DNA from: Phycisphaeraceae bacterium
GTDB taxonomy: Bacteria; Planctomycetota; Phycisphaerae; Phycisphaerales; UBA1924
Assembly (NCBI GenBank): GCA_020639135.1
Contig: JACKHE010000007.1
Coordinates: forward strand, 159,861 to 223,860
DNA length: 64,000 bases
Direction of reading: 5' to 3'
Below are positions 6,695 to 14,960 of the stretch, in pieces (the first letter of the stretch is position 1; every line of letters begins with the position of its first letter). The position numbers and the translations under genes were made by a program. The notes under the pieces are model-generated. The model was not told where the DNA came from and did no database searches. It was given only the letters and a program-made list of their open reading frames with translations.

Positions 6695-8034
6695 CCCTTG
6701 AGCAGCCGCTCGAGGTAGTGGATGTCGATGCCGCCGTGCTGGAACGACCCGTCGCGCATCAGCTCGATCTGAAGCGGGATCGTCGTCCGGATGGGCCCGA
6801 CGTGGAACTCGCGCAGCGCCTGCTCCATGCGCCTGATGGCGATCCGGCGCGTGTCCCCGTGGACGATCAGCTTGCCGATCATCGAGTCGTAGTTGGGCGG
6901 GACGCGGTACCCCGCGACGGCGTGCGTATCGACGCGCACCCCGGGCCCGCCCGGCAGGTCGAACCGGTCGATGGGCCCCGGCGAGGGCGCGAAGTTGTTC
7001 GCGGGGTCCTCCGCGTTGATCCGGCACTCGATCGCGTGGCCGTTGACGGCGATGTTCCGCTGTTTGAACGGGAGCGGCTCGCCCGCCGCCACCATGATCT
7101 GCGTCTTGACGATGTCCACCCCGGTGATCATCTCCGTCACCGGGTGCTCGACCTGCACGCGCGTGTTGACTTCGAGCAGGTAGAAGTTCTGCTTGTCGTC
7201 CAGGAGCATCTCCACCGTCGCCGCCCCGACGTACTCGGCGTTGCGCACGAGCCGCGCCGCCGCCTTGCACACCTCGTCGCGCTTCTTCGGATCGACGTGC
7301 GGCGCGGGCGCCTCCTCGATGAGCTTCTGGTGGCGGCGCTGCGTCGAGCAGTCGCGCTCGTAGAGGTGGACGGCGTTCCCGTGGCTGTCGGCGAGCACCT
7401 GCACCTCGATGTGCCTGGCGGACTCGAGGAACTTCTCGATGTACACCGCGCCGTTGCCGAAGGCGGACTCCGCCTCCTGCCTGGCGCTCTTGAGACCCGT
7501 GCGGAGCGTCGCGATGTTGTGGGCGATGCGCATCCCGCGCCCGCCCCCGCCGGCGGCCGCCTTGACGATCACCGGGAACCCGATCTTCTGCGCGACCTGG
7601 ACGGCCTCCTCCTCGTCCTCGATGGCGTCCTCGGAGCCCGGGAAGGTCGGCATCTTCGCCGCCCGAGCCAGCTTCTTGCACGAGATCTTGTCGCCCAGCT
7701 TGCCCATCGCCTCGGGGCTGGGCCCGACGAACGCGATCTGGCAGTCCCGGCACATCGCCGCGAACTCGGAGTTCTCCGCGAGGAACCCGTACCCGGGGTG
7801 GATCGCGTCGGAGTCCGTCACCTCGGCCGCGGAGATGATCCGCGACATGTTGATGTACGACTCGGACGCGGGGGGCGCCCCGATGCACACGGTGTGGTCC
7901 GCGAGCCGCAGGTACGGCGCATCACGGTCGGCGGTCGAGTACACGCACACCGTCTCCACGCCCAGCTCCTTGCAGGCGCGGATGATCCGCAGCGCGATCT
8001 CTCCCCGGTTGGCGATCAGGATTCGTTTGAACAT
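6691..8034 (-). CDS. accC: Acetyl-CoA carboxylase, biotin carboxylase subunit
   Basis: 447 aa, ATG at 8034, full length (E. coli AccC has 449). N-terminal MFKRILIANRGEIALRI, ATP-grasp glycine loop AAAGGGGRGM, biotin/bicarbonate site ERDCSTQRRHQK, catalytic EVNTRVQVEHPVTE and the C-terminal AECRINAEDP-type segment (IECRINAEDP) are all present. It carboxylates the biotin on AccB with ATP and bicarbonate, the first half-reaction of malonyl-CoA synthesis. The gene lies 49 bp downstream of accB on the same strand. The carboxyltransferase genes accA and accD are not in the window. Confidence 0.97.
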   Translation of the reverse strand: MFKRILIANRGEIALRIIRACKELGVETVCVYSTADRDAPYLRLADHTVCIGAPPASESYINMSRIISAAEVTDSDAIHPGYGFLAENSEFAAMCRDCQIAFVGPSPEAMGKLGDKISCKKLARAAKMPTFPGSEDAIEDEEEAVQVAQKIGFPVIVKAAAGGGGRGMRIAHNIATLRTGLKSARQEAESAFGNGAVYIEKFLESARHIEVQVLADSHGNAVHLYERDCSTQRRHQKLIEEAPAPHVDPKKRDEVCKAAARLVRNAEYVGAATVEMLLDDKQNFYLLEVNTRVQVEHPVTEMITGVDIVKTQIMVAAGEPLPFKQRNIAVNGHAIECRINAEDPANNFAPSPGPIDRFDLPGGPGVRVDTHAVAGYRVPPNYDSMIGKLIVHGDTRRIAIRRMEQALREFHVGPIRTTIPLQIELMRDGSFQHGGIDIHYLERLLKG

Positions 8035-8083
8035 CGGTCGGCGTGGGGGTCAGCGGTTGAGTCCGCGTGGCTTCGTGCGGGGG

Positions 8084-8545
8084 TCAGCTGGGGCGGATGA
8101 CGAAGAGCTTCTGCCCGAACTCGACGGGCTCGGCGTTCTCGACGAGCACGCGCTCGACGACGCCAGACATCCCGGCCTTCACCTCGTTGAAGACCTTCAT
8201 CGCCTCGATGATGCACACCACCGTGTCGGGGCCGACGCTGTCGCCCACCGACACGAACGGCGGGCTGTCCGGGTCCGCCGCGCTGTAGAACGTCCCGACC
8301 ATCGGCGATTCGATCCCCGGGGCGTCCTCCGGGGCGGCCCCGCCTCCCGCGCTCGCGGCGCCGGGTGCGGCGGGGGCCATCGGCGGCGGCGCATAGTGCG
8401 GCGCCGGCTGGTGCATCACCACCGGCGCGCCGTGACCGGCCCGCTTCATCGCGACCGTTTCGTCCCCGTCGCGGAGGTCCAGTTCGGAGAGGTCGTTGTC
8501 AACCATCAGCTTGATCAACGAACGCAGGGTTTTCAGGTCAATCAT
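8084..8545 (-). CDS. accB: Biotin carboxyl carrier protein of acetyl-CoA carboxylase
   Basis: 153 aa, ATG at 8545 overlapping the stop of the upstream peptidase gene (ATGA). N-terminal helix MIDLKTLRSLIKLMVDN typical of AccB; Ala/Pro/Gly-rich linker (about residues 45-75); biotinyl domain with the biotinylation motif IEAMKV, the modified lysine being Lys117, 37 residues from the C-terminus. The thumb is present as DSPPFVSVGDSVGPDTVVC. It carries carboxybiotin between AccC and the carboxyltransferase. pepP-accB-accC order is common in bacteria. Confidence 0.96.
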   Translation of the reverse strand: MIDLKTLRSLIKLMVDNDLSELDLRDGDETVAMKRAGHGAPVVMHQPAPHYAPPPMAPAAPGAASAGGGAAPEDAPGIESPMVGTFYSAADPDSPPFVSVGDSVGPDTVVCIIEAMKVFNEVKAGMSGVVERVLVENAEPVEFGQKLFVIRPS

Positions 8546-9678
8546 CTGGTCGCCCAGTCGAGTGATTTCGGTAAGGAACAGAGATTCTTCGCGCCGACGG
8601 CGGTGACGAGCACATCGTCCTCGATCCGCACGCCGCCGATTCCGGGAAGATACACACCCGGTTCGATCGTGACGATCATCCCGGGCCTGAGCACCGTGTC
8701 GATCCCCTTCGCCAGCCTCGGGCCCTCGTGGATATCCAGCCCGATCCCGTGCCCCAGTCCGTGGCCGAACCGATCGCCAAACCCCGCCCCGGCGATGATC
8801 TCCCGGGCGACGGTGTCCACCTCCCCGGCCGTGATGCCGGGTTTAACCGCCTTGCATGCTTCGACTTGCGCTTCCAGAACGAATTCGTACACCGCCTCGA
8901 GCGGCTTCGGCCACCGCCCCAGGCAAACCGTCCGGGTCATGTCCGAACAGTAGCCGTCCACCAGGGCGCCCCAGTCGATCAGCAGCGGCTGATTCTTCGC
9001 CGTTTTCGCTTTGCCGGGGACCGCGTGGGGCTTGGAGCCGTTCGCCCTGGCCGCGACGATGGTCGAGAAGCTCGTCCCCTCGGCGCCCAGCGATTTGAGG
9101 TGATGCTCCAGCGTCGCGGCGATCGCCGCCTCGGACTGTCCGGGCCTGACCGTCTCCAGCGTCGCCAGCAGCGCCCGCTCCTGGATCTTCACCGCCCGGC
9201 GGATGGTCCGGATCTCCGATTCATCCTTGATCAGCCGCAGCGTCGAGAGCAGGCCGACGGTGGGTTTCAGCCGCCTGGCGCCGACCGCCTTGGCCAGCCG
9301 GCCCCTCAGATGCACCGAGACATGCTCGCTCTGGAAGGCGAGCGCTTCGGGCTTCAGATCGCCGACGACCGTGCGCAACGCCTCGACGATGTCGCCGGTG
9401 CGCAGGTGCACCCGCGCGATCCCGTCCACAACCCGCAGATCCTCCTCGAAGCGGAAGTCGCTGATCACCACGACCGACCTCGACGAAACAACGGCGTAGC
9501 TGTCATCGCCGCAGAACCCGGTGAGGTACCGGATGTCCCTGGGGTTGGTGATCAGCGCGGCGTCGCAGCCCAGACCGCGCAGCGCGGCGCGGAGCCTGGC
9601 CAGCCGCTGGCGCCGGAAGGCGTGCGGATCACTCCGGCGCTTCGACGCCTTCCCGGATTTGCTGGTCTTCACGGGCAT
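8542..9678 (-). CDS. Xaa-Pro aminopeptidase / M24 family metallopeptidase
   Basis: 378 aa, ATG at 9678. Creatinase-like N-terminal domain (ITNPRDIRYLTGFCGDDSYAVV) followed by a pita-bread M24 domain. Metal ligands can be placed: Asp in LLIDWGALVDGY, Asp in CSDMTRTV, His in RFGHGLGHGIGLDIHEGP, Glu in VTIEPGVYLPGIGG and Glu in VRIEDDVLVT. Expected to remove N-terminal residues preceding proline using two Mn or Co ions in the cytoplasm. First gene of a pepP-accB-accC operon, as in many bacteria where it also accompanies efp; efp is not here. A basic N-terminal tail (KTSKSGKASKRR) precedes the domain. Confidence 0.9.
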   Translation of the reverse strand: MPVKTSKSGKASKRRSDPHAFRRQRLARLRAALRGLGCDAALITNPRDIRYLTGFCGDDSYAVVSSRSVVVISDFRFEEDLRVVDGIARVHLRTGDIVEALRTVVGDLKPEALAFQSEHVSVHLRGRLAKAVGARRLKPTVGLLSTLRLIKDESEIRTIRRAVKIQERALLATLETVRPGQSEAAIAATLEHHLKSLGAEGTSFSTIVAARANGSKPHAVPGKAKTAKNQPLLIDWGALVDGYCSDMTRTVCLGRWPKPLEAVYEFVLEAQVEACKAVKPGITAGEVDTVAREIIAGAGFGDRFGHGLGHGIGLDIHEGPRLAKGIDTVLRPGMIVTIEPGVYLPGIGGVRIEDDVLVTAVGAKNLCSLPKSLDWATR

Positions 9679-9737
9679 GAACCGCAGAGCATAGCACGCG
9701 CGGTCGCCGGGTTCGGCGTTCGCGCCGCGCAGGCGAG

Positions 9738-10412
9738 TCAGATCTCGCCGCGCAGCGCCACGGGGGGCGACAGCAACTCGCTGAGAATGATCGCTTTGCG
9801 CAGGTCCTGCGCGTTCAGCCGGCCGAGTCGGAAGGCGGATCCGGTGCGGCGATCGACCCGGGTCACCTCGGCGTCGGTGACCAGCCGGTGCACGACGGAT
9901 TCGCCGGCGTCCGGCGCCAGGTGCTCCGCGTGCTTTGTGTGGGTCCTGAGATCCGCCAGCCGCGCCTGATCGTGCGACACCGAGGGCGGCTTGCGCATCG
10001 TCGCCACGCGGGTGTGGACGGAATCATCCGGGTCGATCAGGACCGCAGGGCGCACGGGCTGACGCGGCGTCGCCACCGGGGTCGCGGGTCGCAGCGGTCT
10101 GGGTGCGATCTGGCCCGGTCCCGGCGTGCGCTGGACCGATTGCTGGGCCGACTGGAGCCTCGCCTGCATCTCGGCGCGGAGCGCCGCCAGACGCTCCTGC
10201 CGGAGCTGCGCGAGTTGCTGCTTGCGCTGCGCCGCCAGATTCGGCGCGGCTTGCTGCGGCTGCTGACTGCCCGGCTGTTGCACGCGCTCCTGGTGGAGCT
10301 GCGCGCGCTTGCGCGCCTCCTCCGCCTCGGTCTTCTCCTTCATCTTCCCGAACACCCAGCTCAGCGCCGAGAAGCCCAGGATGATCAGCATGACGAGGAA
10401 CTGGCCCCTCAT
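9738..10412 (-). CDS. Hypothetical membrane-anchored Gln/Arg-rich protein
   Basis: 224 aa from ATG 10412, overlapping the ABC ATPase stop (ATGA). One N-terminal transmembrane segment (FLVMLIILGFSALSWVFG, residues 5-22), then a long charged coiled coil very rich in Gln, Arg and Ala (about 25-95), a proline-rich stretch (100-125) and a C-terminal helical region ending NAQDLRKAIILSELLSPPVALRG. The terminal part, with AIILSEIL-like sequence, is reminiscent of short C-terminal segments seen in other planctomycete proteins, but I cannot assign a family. It follows the FecCD-type permease and ATPase in one operon; whether it works with them is unknown. Confidence 0.7.
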   Translation of the reverse strand: MRGQFLVMLIILGFSALSWVFGKMKEKTEAEEARKRAQLHQERVQQPGSQQPQQAAPNLAAQRKQQLAQLRQERLAALRAEMQARLQSAQQSVQRTPGPGQIAPRPLRPATPVATPRQPVRPAVLIDPDDSVHTRVATMRKPPSVSHDQARLADLRTHTKHAEHLAPDAGESVVHRLVTDAEVTRVDRRTGSAFRLGRLNAQDLRKAIILSELLSPPVALRGEI

Positions 10413-11212
10413 GACTCCGCCTCCTGCGTTGGATCGATCGGCGTCACAACCGCGCCGACCGGGGTTTCGATCACGGCGAATGGTACCGCATAGATCGGCG
10501 CCAGGATGTCCGGCGTCAGCGTCGTCGGGACAGACCCCGAGGCGTCGATCGTCCCGCCGGGCCCCATCACCACGACATGATCGGCGAAGCGCGCCACCGA
10601 GGTCAGATCGTGCAGCGCCGCGATCACCCCCAGCCCCATCGACGCCAGCTCCCGGAACAGCGCCAGCGTCGCCAGCGCATGCCGCGGGTCCAGCGCGCTC
10701 GTCGGCTCGTCGGCGATCAGGAACCGCTCGGCAGCTCCGCTCCGCGCTCTGCCCCAGGGGTCCAGCTGCGCCAGCGCCCGCGCGAGCATCACCCGCTGCT
10801 GCTGACCCGCGCTCAGCGCCTGGAAGGGCCGATCGGCGAGCTTCTCCAGGTCGGTCCGGCTCAGCGCTTCCGCGACGGCGCCGGCGCCGGGCCCCAGCGC
10901 GTGCCGCCCAAGCTCCAGTGTCTGCCGGACGGTGAACGCCGCCGACAGCGTCGGGCGCTGCGCCAGGTACGCGATCCGCTTCGCCCGTTCGCCGGCGCGC
11001 AGCGAACGGACCGGGCGGTCTCCCAGCATCGCAGAGCCCACGCTCGGCGAGGCGACCCCGGCCAGCAGCCGCAGCAGCGTCGTCTTGCCCGCGGCGTTGG
11101 GACCGATGATCGCCGTGACGGCGCCCGCGCGCAGCGCGCACGTCACGCCGCTCAGCGCCCGTTCGCCGGAGCCGGGATAGCGGAACTCAACCTCGTTCAG
11201 GCTCAGCGTCAT
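10409..11212 (-). CDS. ABC transporter ATP-binding protein (FepC/BtuD-like)
   Basis: 267 aa from ATG 11212 (MTLSLNEVEFRYPG), which overlaps the permease stop (ATGA); the longer open frame is a shadow of the permease gene. Walker A GPNAAGKTTLLRLL, Q-loop YLAQRPTLS, signature LSAGQQQRVMLARAL, Walker B FLIADEPTSALD and switch His in IAALHDLTSVARFADHV are all in order. A roughly 12-residue insertion (DPWGRARSGAAER) lies between signature and Walker B. With the FecCD permease it would form an importer for iron-siderophore, haem or cobalamin. No substrate-binding protein gene is adjacent. Confidence 0.92.
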   Translation of the reverse strand: MTLSLNEVEFRYPGSGERALSGVTCALRAGAVTAIIGPNAAGKTTLLRLLAGVASPSVGSAMLGDRPVRSLRAGERAKRIAYLAQRPTLSAAFTVRQTLELGRHALGPGAGAVAEALSRTDLEKLADRPFQALSAGQQQRVMLARALAQLDPWGRARSGAAERFLIADEPTSALDPRHALATLALFRELASMGLGVIAALHDLTSVARFADHVVVMGPGGTIDASGSVPTTLTPDILAPIYAVPFAVIETPVGAVVTPIDPTQEAES

Positions 11213-12195
11213 GCCGACCACCCCCCGGTCCCGCGTCGAAGGAGGATCACCAGGAACACCGGCCCACCGACGAGCGCCGTCAGCACCCCGATCGGCATCC
11301 GCCCGGATCCCAGATCGATCAGGCGCACCAGCGAATCCGCCAGCACGATCAGCGCCGCGCCGCCCAGGGCCGAGCTGAGCACCAGCGGCCTGTGCGCCGG
11401 CCCGCCCAGCCCCCGCGCCAGGTGCGGGACCACCAGCCCCACGAACGCGATCGGCCCCGCCAGCAGCACCGTCCCGGAGGTCATCGCCCCGGCGAGGAGA
11501 AACAGCGTGATCCGCAGCGCCGTCAGGCGGACGCCGACGGCGCGCGCCTCGTCGTCGCTCAGCGATGCCGCGTCCATCGCCGGGCCCAGCGCGGCGCCGA
11601 TCACGACCCCGACGAGCGTCACGACCCCGACGAGCGTCAGCCGGGGCCACAGGACATCATCGCTGAGCGAGCCGAGCGTCCACTGCGCCGCCGCGGCAAG
11701 GCCCCCCGCGGGAAGCAGGTGCGTCACCAGCAGCGTCAGCGCCGAGGCGATCATCGAGATGATCACCCCGACAAGGATCAGCGTCACCGGGTCGATCATG
11801 CCGCGCCGCTGCGCGATCGCGTACACCAGCCCCAGCGTGGTGAGCGCCCCCAGCAGCGCCGAGTACGCCGGGGGCTCGTACTGCACGATGGCCCCGGTCG
11901 CGAGATACCCGAGGTAGATCGAGATCATCACTCCCAGGCTGGACCCGGAGGTCAGCCCAAGCACCGCCGGCGACGCCAGCGGGTTCCGCAGGAGCGATTG
12001 CAGCAGCACCCCGCTGACAGCCAGAGCCGCGCCGACCAACAGCCCGGACACCGTCCTGAGCAGGCGGAGATCCAGCTCCGCGGCGTCCCTCGGCCAGTCC
12101 CCGATCCCGTCAGGGCCAACCAGCATCCGCAGCGCGACAACACCCGCCAGCACCACGCCGGCGACGATGACCGTGATCCAGGGCCGCTTCGCCAT
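11209..12195 (-). CDS. FecCD/BtuC-type ABC transporter permease
   Basis: 328 aa from ATG 12195 (MAKRPWITVIVAG); upstream frame is not coding-like. Many hydrophobic segments, compatible with 9-10 helices. FecCD family motifs: LRLLRTVSGLLVGAALAVSG, LLQSLLRNPLASPAVLGLTS near the start, GAMTSGTVLLAGPIAFVGLV, VPHLARGLGGPAHRPL and the final GRMPIGVLTALVGGPVFLVIL. Length matches the family (about 330). It forms the membrane channel of a vitamin B12/iron-chelate importer together with the next gene. It is transcribed divergently from the histidine kinase. Confidence 0.92.
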   Translation of the reverse strand: MAKRPWITVIVAGVVLAGVVALRMLVGPDGIGDWPRDAAELDLRLLRTVSGLLVGAALAVSGVLLQSLLRNPLASPAVLGLTSGSSLGVMISIYLGYLATGAIVQYEPPAYSALLGALTTLGLVYAIAQRRGMIDPVTLILVGVIISMIASALTLLVTHLLPAGGLAAAAQWTLGSLSDDVLWPRLTLVGVVTLVGVVIGAALGPAMDAASLSDDEARAVGVRLTALRITLFLLAGAMTSGTVLLAGPIAFVGLVVPHLARGLGGPAHRPLVLSSALGGAALIVLADSLVRLIDLGSGRMPIGVLTALVGGPVFLVILLRRGTGGWSA

Positions 12196-12324
12196 GACGC
12201 AGAACGTACCGCAACGTTCGCCTTCAAGGGCGCAACCGGGGAAGATGAAGCTGTGAGTCCGACCGATCAAACCCACAATCCCCCGGCTTCCCCCGGCCAC
12301 GTCAGGCCCGGGATCCTTGGGCCC

Positions 12325-13767
12325 ATGCGGATCCGCAAGAAGCTGATCCTCCTGCACACCGGCTTTTCCGTCGTCATGGCGGTGGTCCTGCTGCTCTCGA
12401 TCCGCCCGGCCGCCACGGAGGTCGTTCGCCGGTCCACCGAGACAGCAGCTCGGGCCGCGATCCGGATGGTCATCGCCGGCCAGCCGGACGAGGCCGACGA
12501 TGTCCGGTTCAGCCGCGGCGACGCCGTTGCGATGGGCATCAGCAAGGAGGATGGAGCGCTGCTGCGCAGCGGCGCCATCGTCACGCTGCCAGGTTCCTCG
12601 GATGTTGTCCGGGTCGGCGCGTGGAACCCGGGCGCATCGGAGTTCGTCGTGGCGCAGGCCGCGCTCCCGGACACCGGCTGGGTCATCCGCCGGATCGACA
12701 CGCTACTGATCCTGGCGATCGTCGGGATCTACCTCGCCGTCGCCGCGGCGCTGGAGATCTACGTCCTGCCCCGGCACGTATACGGCCCCATCCAGCGCTT
12801 GCGCCGCGCCGATCTTGCCGTGCAGGAGGGGGACCGCCGGGCCGAGCTGATCCCCGAGGACGAGATCCCCTCGGACGAGCTCGGCGAGATCATGCGCTCG
12901 CGCAACCACTCCATCACCAGCCTCCGCGAGCACGAGCGCGCCCTCACCGATGCGCTGGAGCGGCTGGAGACGATCGCCGCCGACCTCCGGCAGAAAAACC
13001 TGCTCATCGAGAACGCGCAGCGCAACCTCGCGGATCAGGACCGCCTCGCGAGCCTCGGCGTGATGTCCGCCGGCCTCGCACACGAGATGAACACGCCGCT
13101 GTCGGTCCTCAAGGGCGCTGTGGAGTCGATCGTCGAGAAACCCGCCGATCCGGTGCCCGAGTGGCAGTCGGCGCTGATGCTCCGGGTCATCGGGCGCCTC
13201 GAACGCCTCAGCGACGGGCTGCTCGACTTCGCCCGGGTCCGCCCCGCCGTGCGCGAGCCGGTGGCGATCCGCGATGTGGTCGAGGAGGCCTGGACCCTCG
13301 TCAGTCTCGACCGGGCATCCAAGGGGATCGCGTTCACGAGCGGGATCGACGCCGCGGTCATCGTTCCCGGCGACGCCGACCGGCTGACCCAGGTCTTCGT
13401 CAACATCCTCCGCAACTCGGTGGACGCGATGGAGGGGCGCGGACGCATCGACATCATCGCGCAGCGGACGGACCGCGAGTCGAGACAATGGTTGGAGATC
13501 CGGATCGCCAACAACGGCCCGCGGATCGATCCCGACATCCTCCCCAGGCTCTTCGAGCCCTTCGAATCGACCCGGCTCGACGACCGGGGGACCGGGCTGG
13601 GGCTCGCCATCGCCGAGGGGATCATCCGCGAGCACGGCGGCTTCATCGCCGCGAGAAACCTCCCGGACCGGGGCTGCGTCTTTGAGATCGTCCTGCCCTT
13701 CGATCTGCCCCCCGACGCGACGGGTGGAAATGCGGTAAGAAGTGATCCCCCAGAGGGACCGGCATGA
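12325..13767 (+). CDS. Membrane sensor histidine kinase
   Basis: 480 aa from ATG 12325 (MRIRKKLILLHTGFS); a GTG at 12253 in frame would add 24 residues. TM1 at about 8-27, a periplasmic sensor of about 100 residues, TM2 around 130-152 (LLILAIVGIYLAVAAALEIYV), a HAMP-like linker, coiled coil, then the dimerisation domain with phosphoacceptor His253 (SAGLAHEMNTPLSVL). N-box FVNILRNSVDAM; G1 is IANNGPRIDPD, with Asn where DxG is usual; F-box LFEPFEST; G2 GTGLGLAIAEGI. The first glycine box is therefore degenerate, though close relatives with NNG are known to be active in other kinases of the HAMP-HisKA-HATPase type. It is coupled to the response regulator by ATGA. Confidence 0.92.
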   Translation: MRIRKKLILLHTGFSVVMAVVLLLSIRPAATEVVRRSTETAARAAIRMVIAGQPDEADDVRFSRGDAVAMGISKEDGALLRSGAIVTLPGSSDVVRVGAWNPGASEFVVAQAALPDTGWVIRRIDTLLILAIVGIYLAVAAALEIYVLPRHVYGPIQRLRRADLAVQEGDRRAELIPEDEIPSDELGEIMRSRNHSITSLREHERALTDALERLETIAADLRQKNLLIENAQRNLADQDRLASLGVMSAGLAHEMNTPLSVLKGAVESIVEKPADPVPEWQSALMLRVIGRLERLSDGLLDFARVRPAVREPVAIRDVVEEAWTLVSLDRASKGIAFTSGIDAAVIVPGDADRLTQVFVNILRNSVDAMEGRGRIDIIAQRTDRESRQWLEIRIANNGPRIDPDILPRLFEPFESTRLDDRGTGLGLAIAEGIIREHGGFIAARNLPDRGCVFEIVLPFDLPPDATGGNAVRSDPPEGPA

Positions 13768-14399
13768 GCGAAGGCAACGCATCCACCCCGCAGACCGACC
13801 TCCCGCTGTCGATCATCGCGCTCGACGACGACGCCGACTTCCGCGAATACCTCCGCGGCATGCTCGAGGGCGACGGCCACACCGTCCGCCTCGCCTCGAC
13901 GCCCGACGAGCTCTTCCGCCTCGCCGACGAGCGGCTCCCCGACATCGTCCTGCTCGACATCAAGATGGGCAAGCACTCCGGCGAGCGCACACTCCAGGAG
14001 ATCCGAGGACGCTGGCCCAGGCTGTGCGTCATCATCGCCACCGGCTACCCCTCGCTGGAGACGATGCGCAACACCTTCAAGCAGGACGTCTTCGACTACC
14101 TCTCCAAGCCGTTTTCACTCGGCGAGCTCCGTTCCACCCTTCGGCAGGCCGCCGAAGCGTTCGGTCTCGGCGGCAGGCCACAGGACCGCCTCCGGGCCGA
14201 GCTCGGACGCCGCATCCGCATCACCCGAACCGAGCGCGGTTGGACCCTCAAGGACCTCAGCGAGGCCAGCGGCGTCAGCGTCAGCCAGCTCAGCGCCATC
14301 GAACGCGGCACCCACCTGCCCTCGATCGAGTCCCTGCTGAGCGTCGCGCTCGCGCTGGAAGCAAAGCCCAGCGAATGGATGGGTGCGGCGGGGTTCTGA
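13764..14399 (+). CDS. Response regulator with receiver and C-terminal XRE helix-turn-helix
   Basis: 211 aa, ATG at 13764 overlapping the kinase stop (ATGA). Receiver domain 15-130: acidic pocket DDD at 21-23, phosphoacceptor Asp65 (VLLDIKMG), conserved Thr in IIATGYPS and Lys in DYLSKPFS. After a short linker, residues 147-207 form a Cro/cI (XRE) type HTH: LGRRIRITRTERGWTLKDLS, then EASGVSVSQLSAIERGTHLP, which is a textbook XRE helix 2-turn-helix 3. The usual outputs of response regulators are OmpR, NarL or NtrC types; an XRE output is rare. It is likely to be the cognate partner of the kinase and to bind DNA as a dimer on phosphorylation (inference). Confidence 0.93.
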   Translation: MSEGNASTPQTDLPLSIIALDDDADFREYLRGMLEGDGHTVRLASTPDELFRLADERLPDIVLLDIKMGKHSGERTLQEIRGRWPRLCVIIATGYPSLETMRNTFKQDVFDYLSKPFSLGELRSTLRQAAEAFGLGGRPQDRLRAELGRRIRITRTERGWTLKDLSEASGVSVSQLSAIERGTHLPSIESLLSVALALEAKPSEWMGAAGF

Positions 14400-14414
14400 T
14401 CGGTTCCGGCGCGA

Positions 14415-14960
14415 TCAGCGCTTCGGGTACGGGATATCGAACGCCGCAAGCTCCGAGGGCAGGCTCCGGATCCCCCGGCTCCTCGACTTGTGCACCGCGT
14501 AGCGCAGCGAGTCGTGCATCCGCTGCCGCACCCGGTCGGTGACGTTCAGCCCCAGCGATTCCATCGTGGTGAGCGACCACGCCCAGGCGTGGTACTCCTC
14601 CAGGCAGCGCGGCTTGTACGCGCCGAGGCCGATCGCGTGGTGCCCGACCTCGTGCAGGAAGACCGCCATCGACATGGGTCCCTTGGGCCGGGGCGCCTCG
14701 ATCAGCCGCGACACCTTGCCGCTCTCGTAATGGACTTCCCACGCGCACCCGGACATCGACGTGCGCCACTTGCGCACGCGGATGCCGTGCTCGCGGAGCA
14801 TCGCTCTCGTGATCTCGTCGTAGCGGACTTGCGCGGCTCGTGGCTTGGGCTTTGCAGGGCGCGGACGCGCCGGAGCGACCACCGGGGGACGGCGCCGGGG
14901 CCGGGGGCTCGGCGTCAGCAGGTCCCAGAGTGTGAGCAAGGTCGTCATCTTCCGCTTCAT
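14415..14960 (-). CDS. Putative zinc metallopeptidase with HEVGH motif
   Basis: 181 aa, ATG at 14960. A basic, proline-rich N-terminus (about 1-45) is followed by a compact domain with VFLHEVGHHAIG (HExxH) and, about 20 residues later, CLEEYHAWAWSL, whose Glu or His could be the third zinc ligand. No signal peptide. The arrangement is like small gluzincin/ImmA-type proteases, but I cannot name the family. It is the last gene of a def-fmt-metalloprotease operon: the fmt stop overlaps this ATG (ATGA). A role in nascent-protein processing is an attractive guess from context only. Confidence 0.72.
   Translation of the reverse strand: MKRKMTTLLTLWDLLTPSPRPRRRPPVVAPARPRPAKPKPRAAQVRYDEITRAMLREHGIRVRKWRTSMSGCAWEVHYESGKVSRLIEAPRPKGPMSMAVFLHEVGHHAIGLGAYKPRCLEEYHAWAWSLTTMESLGLNVTDRVRQRMHDSLRYAVHKSRSRGIRSLPSELAAFDIPYPKR

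Noticed and set aside
5996..7888. 630-codon open frame on the minus strand
   Set aside because: Out-of-frame shadow overlapping accC on the same strand and the YkgJ genes on the other; accC in the correct frame is unmistakable.
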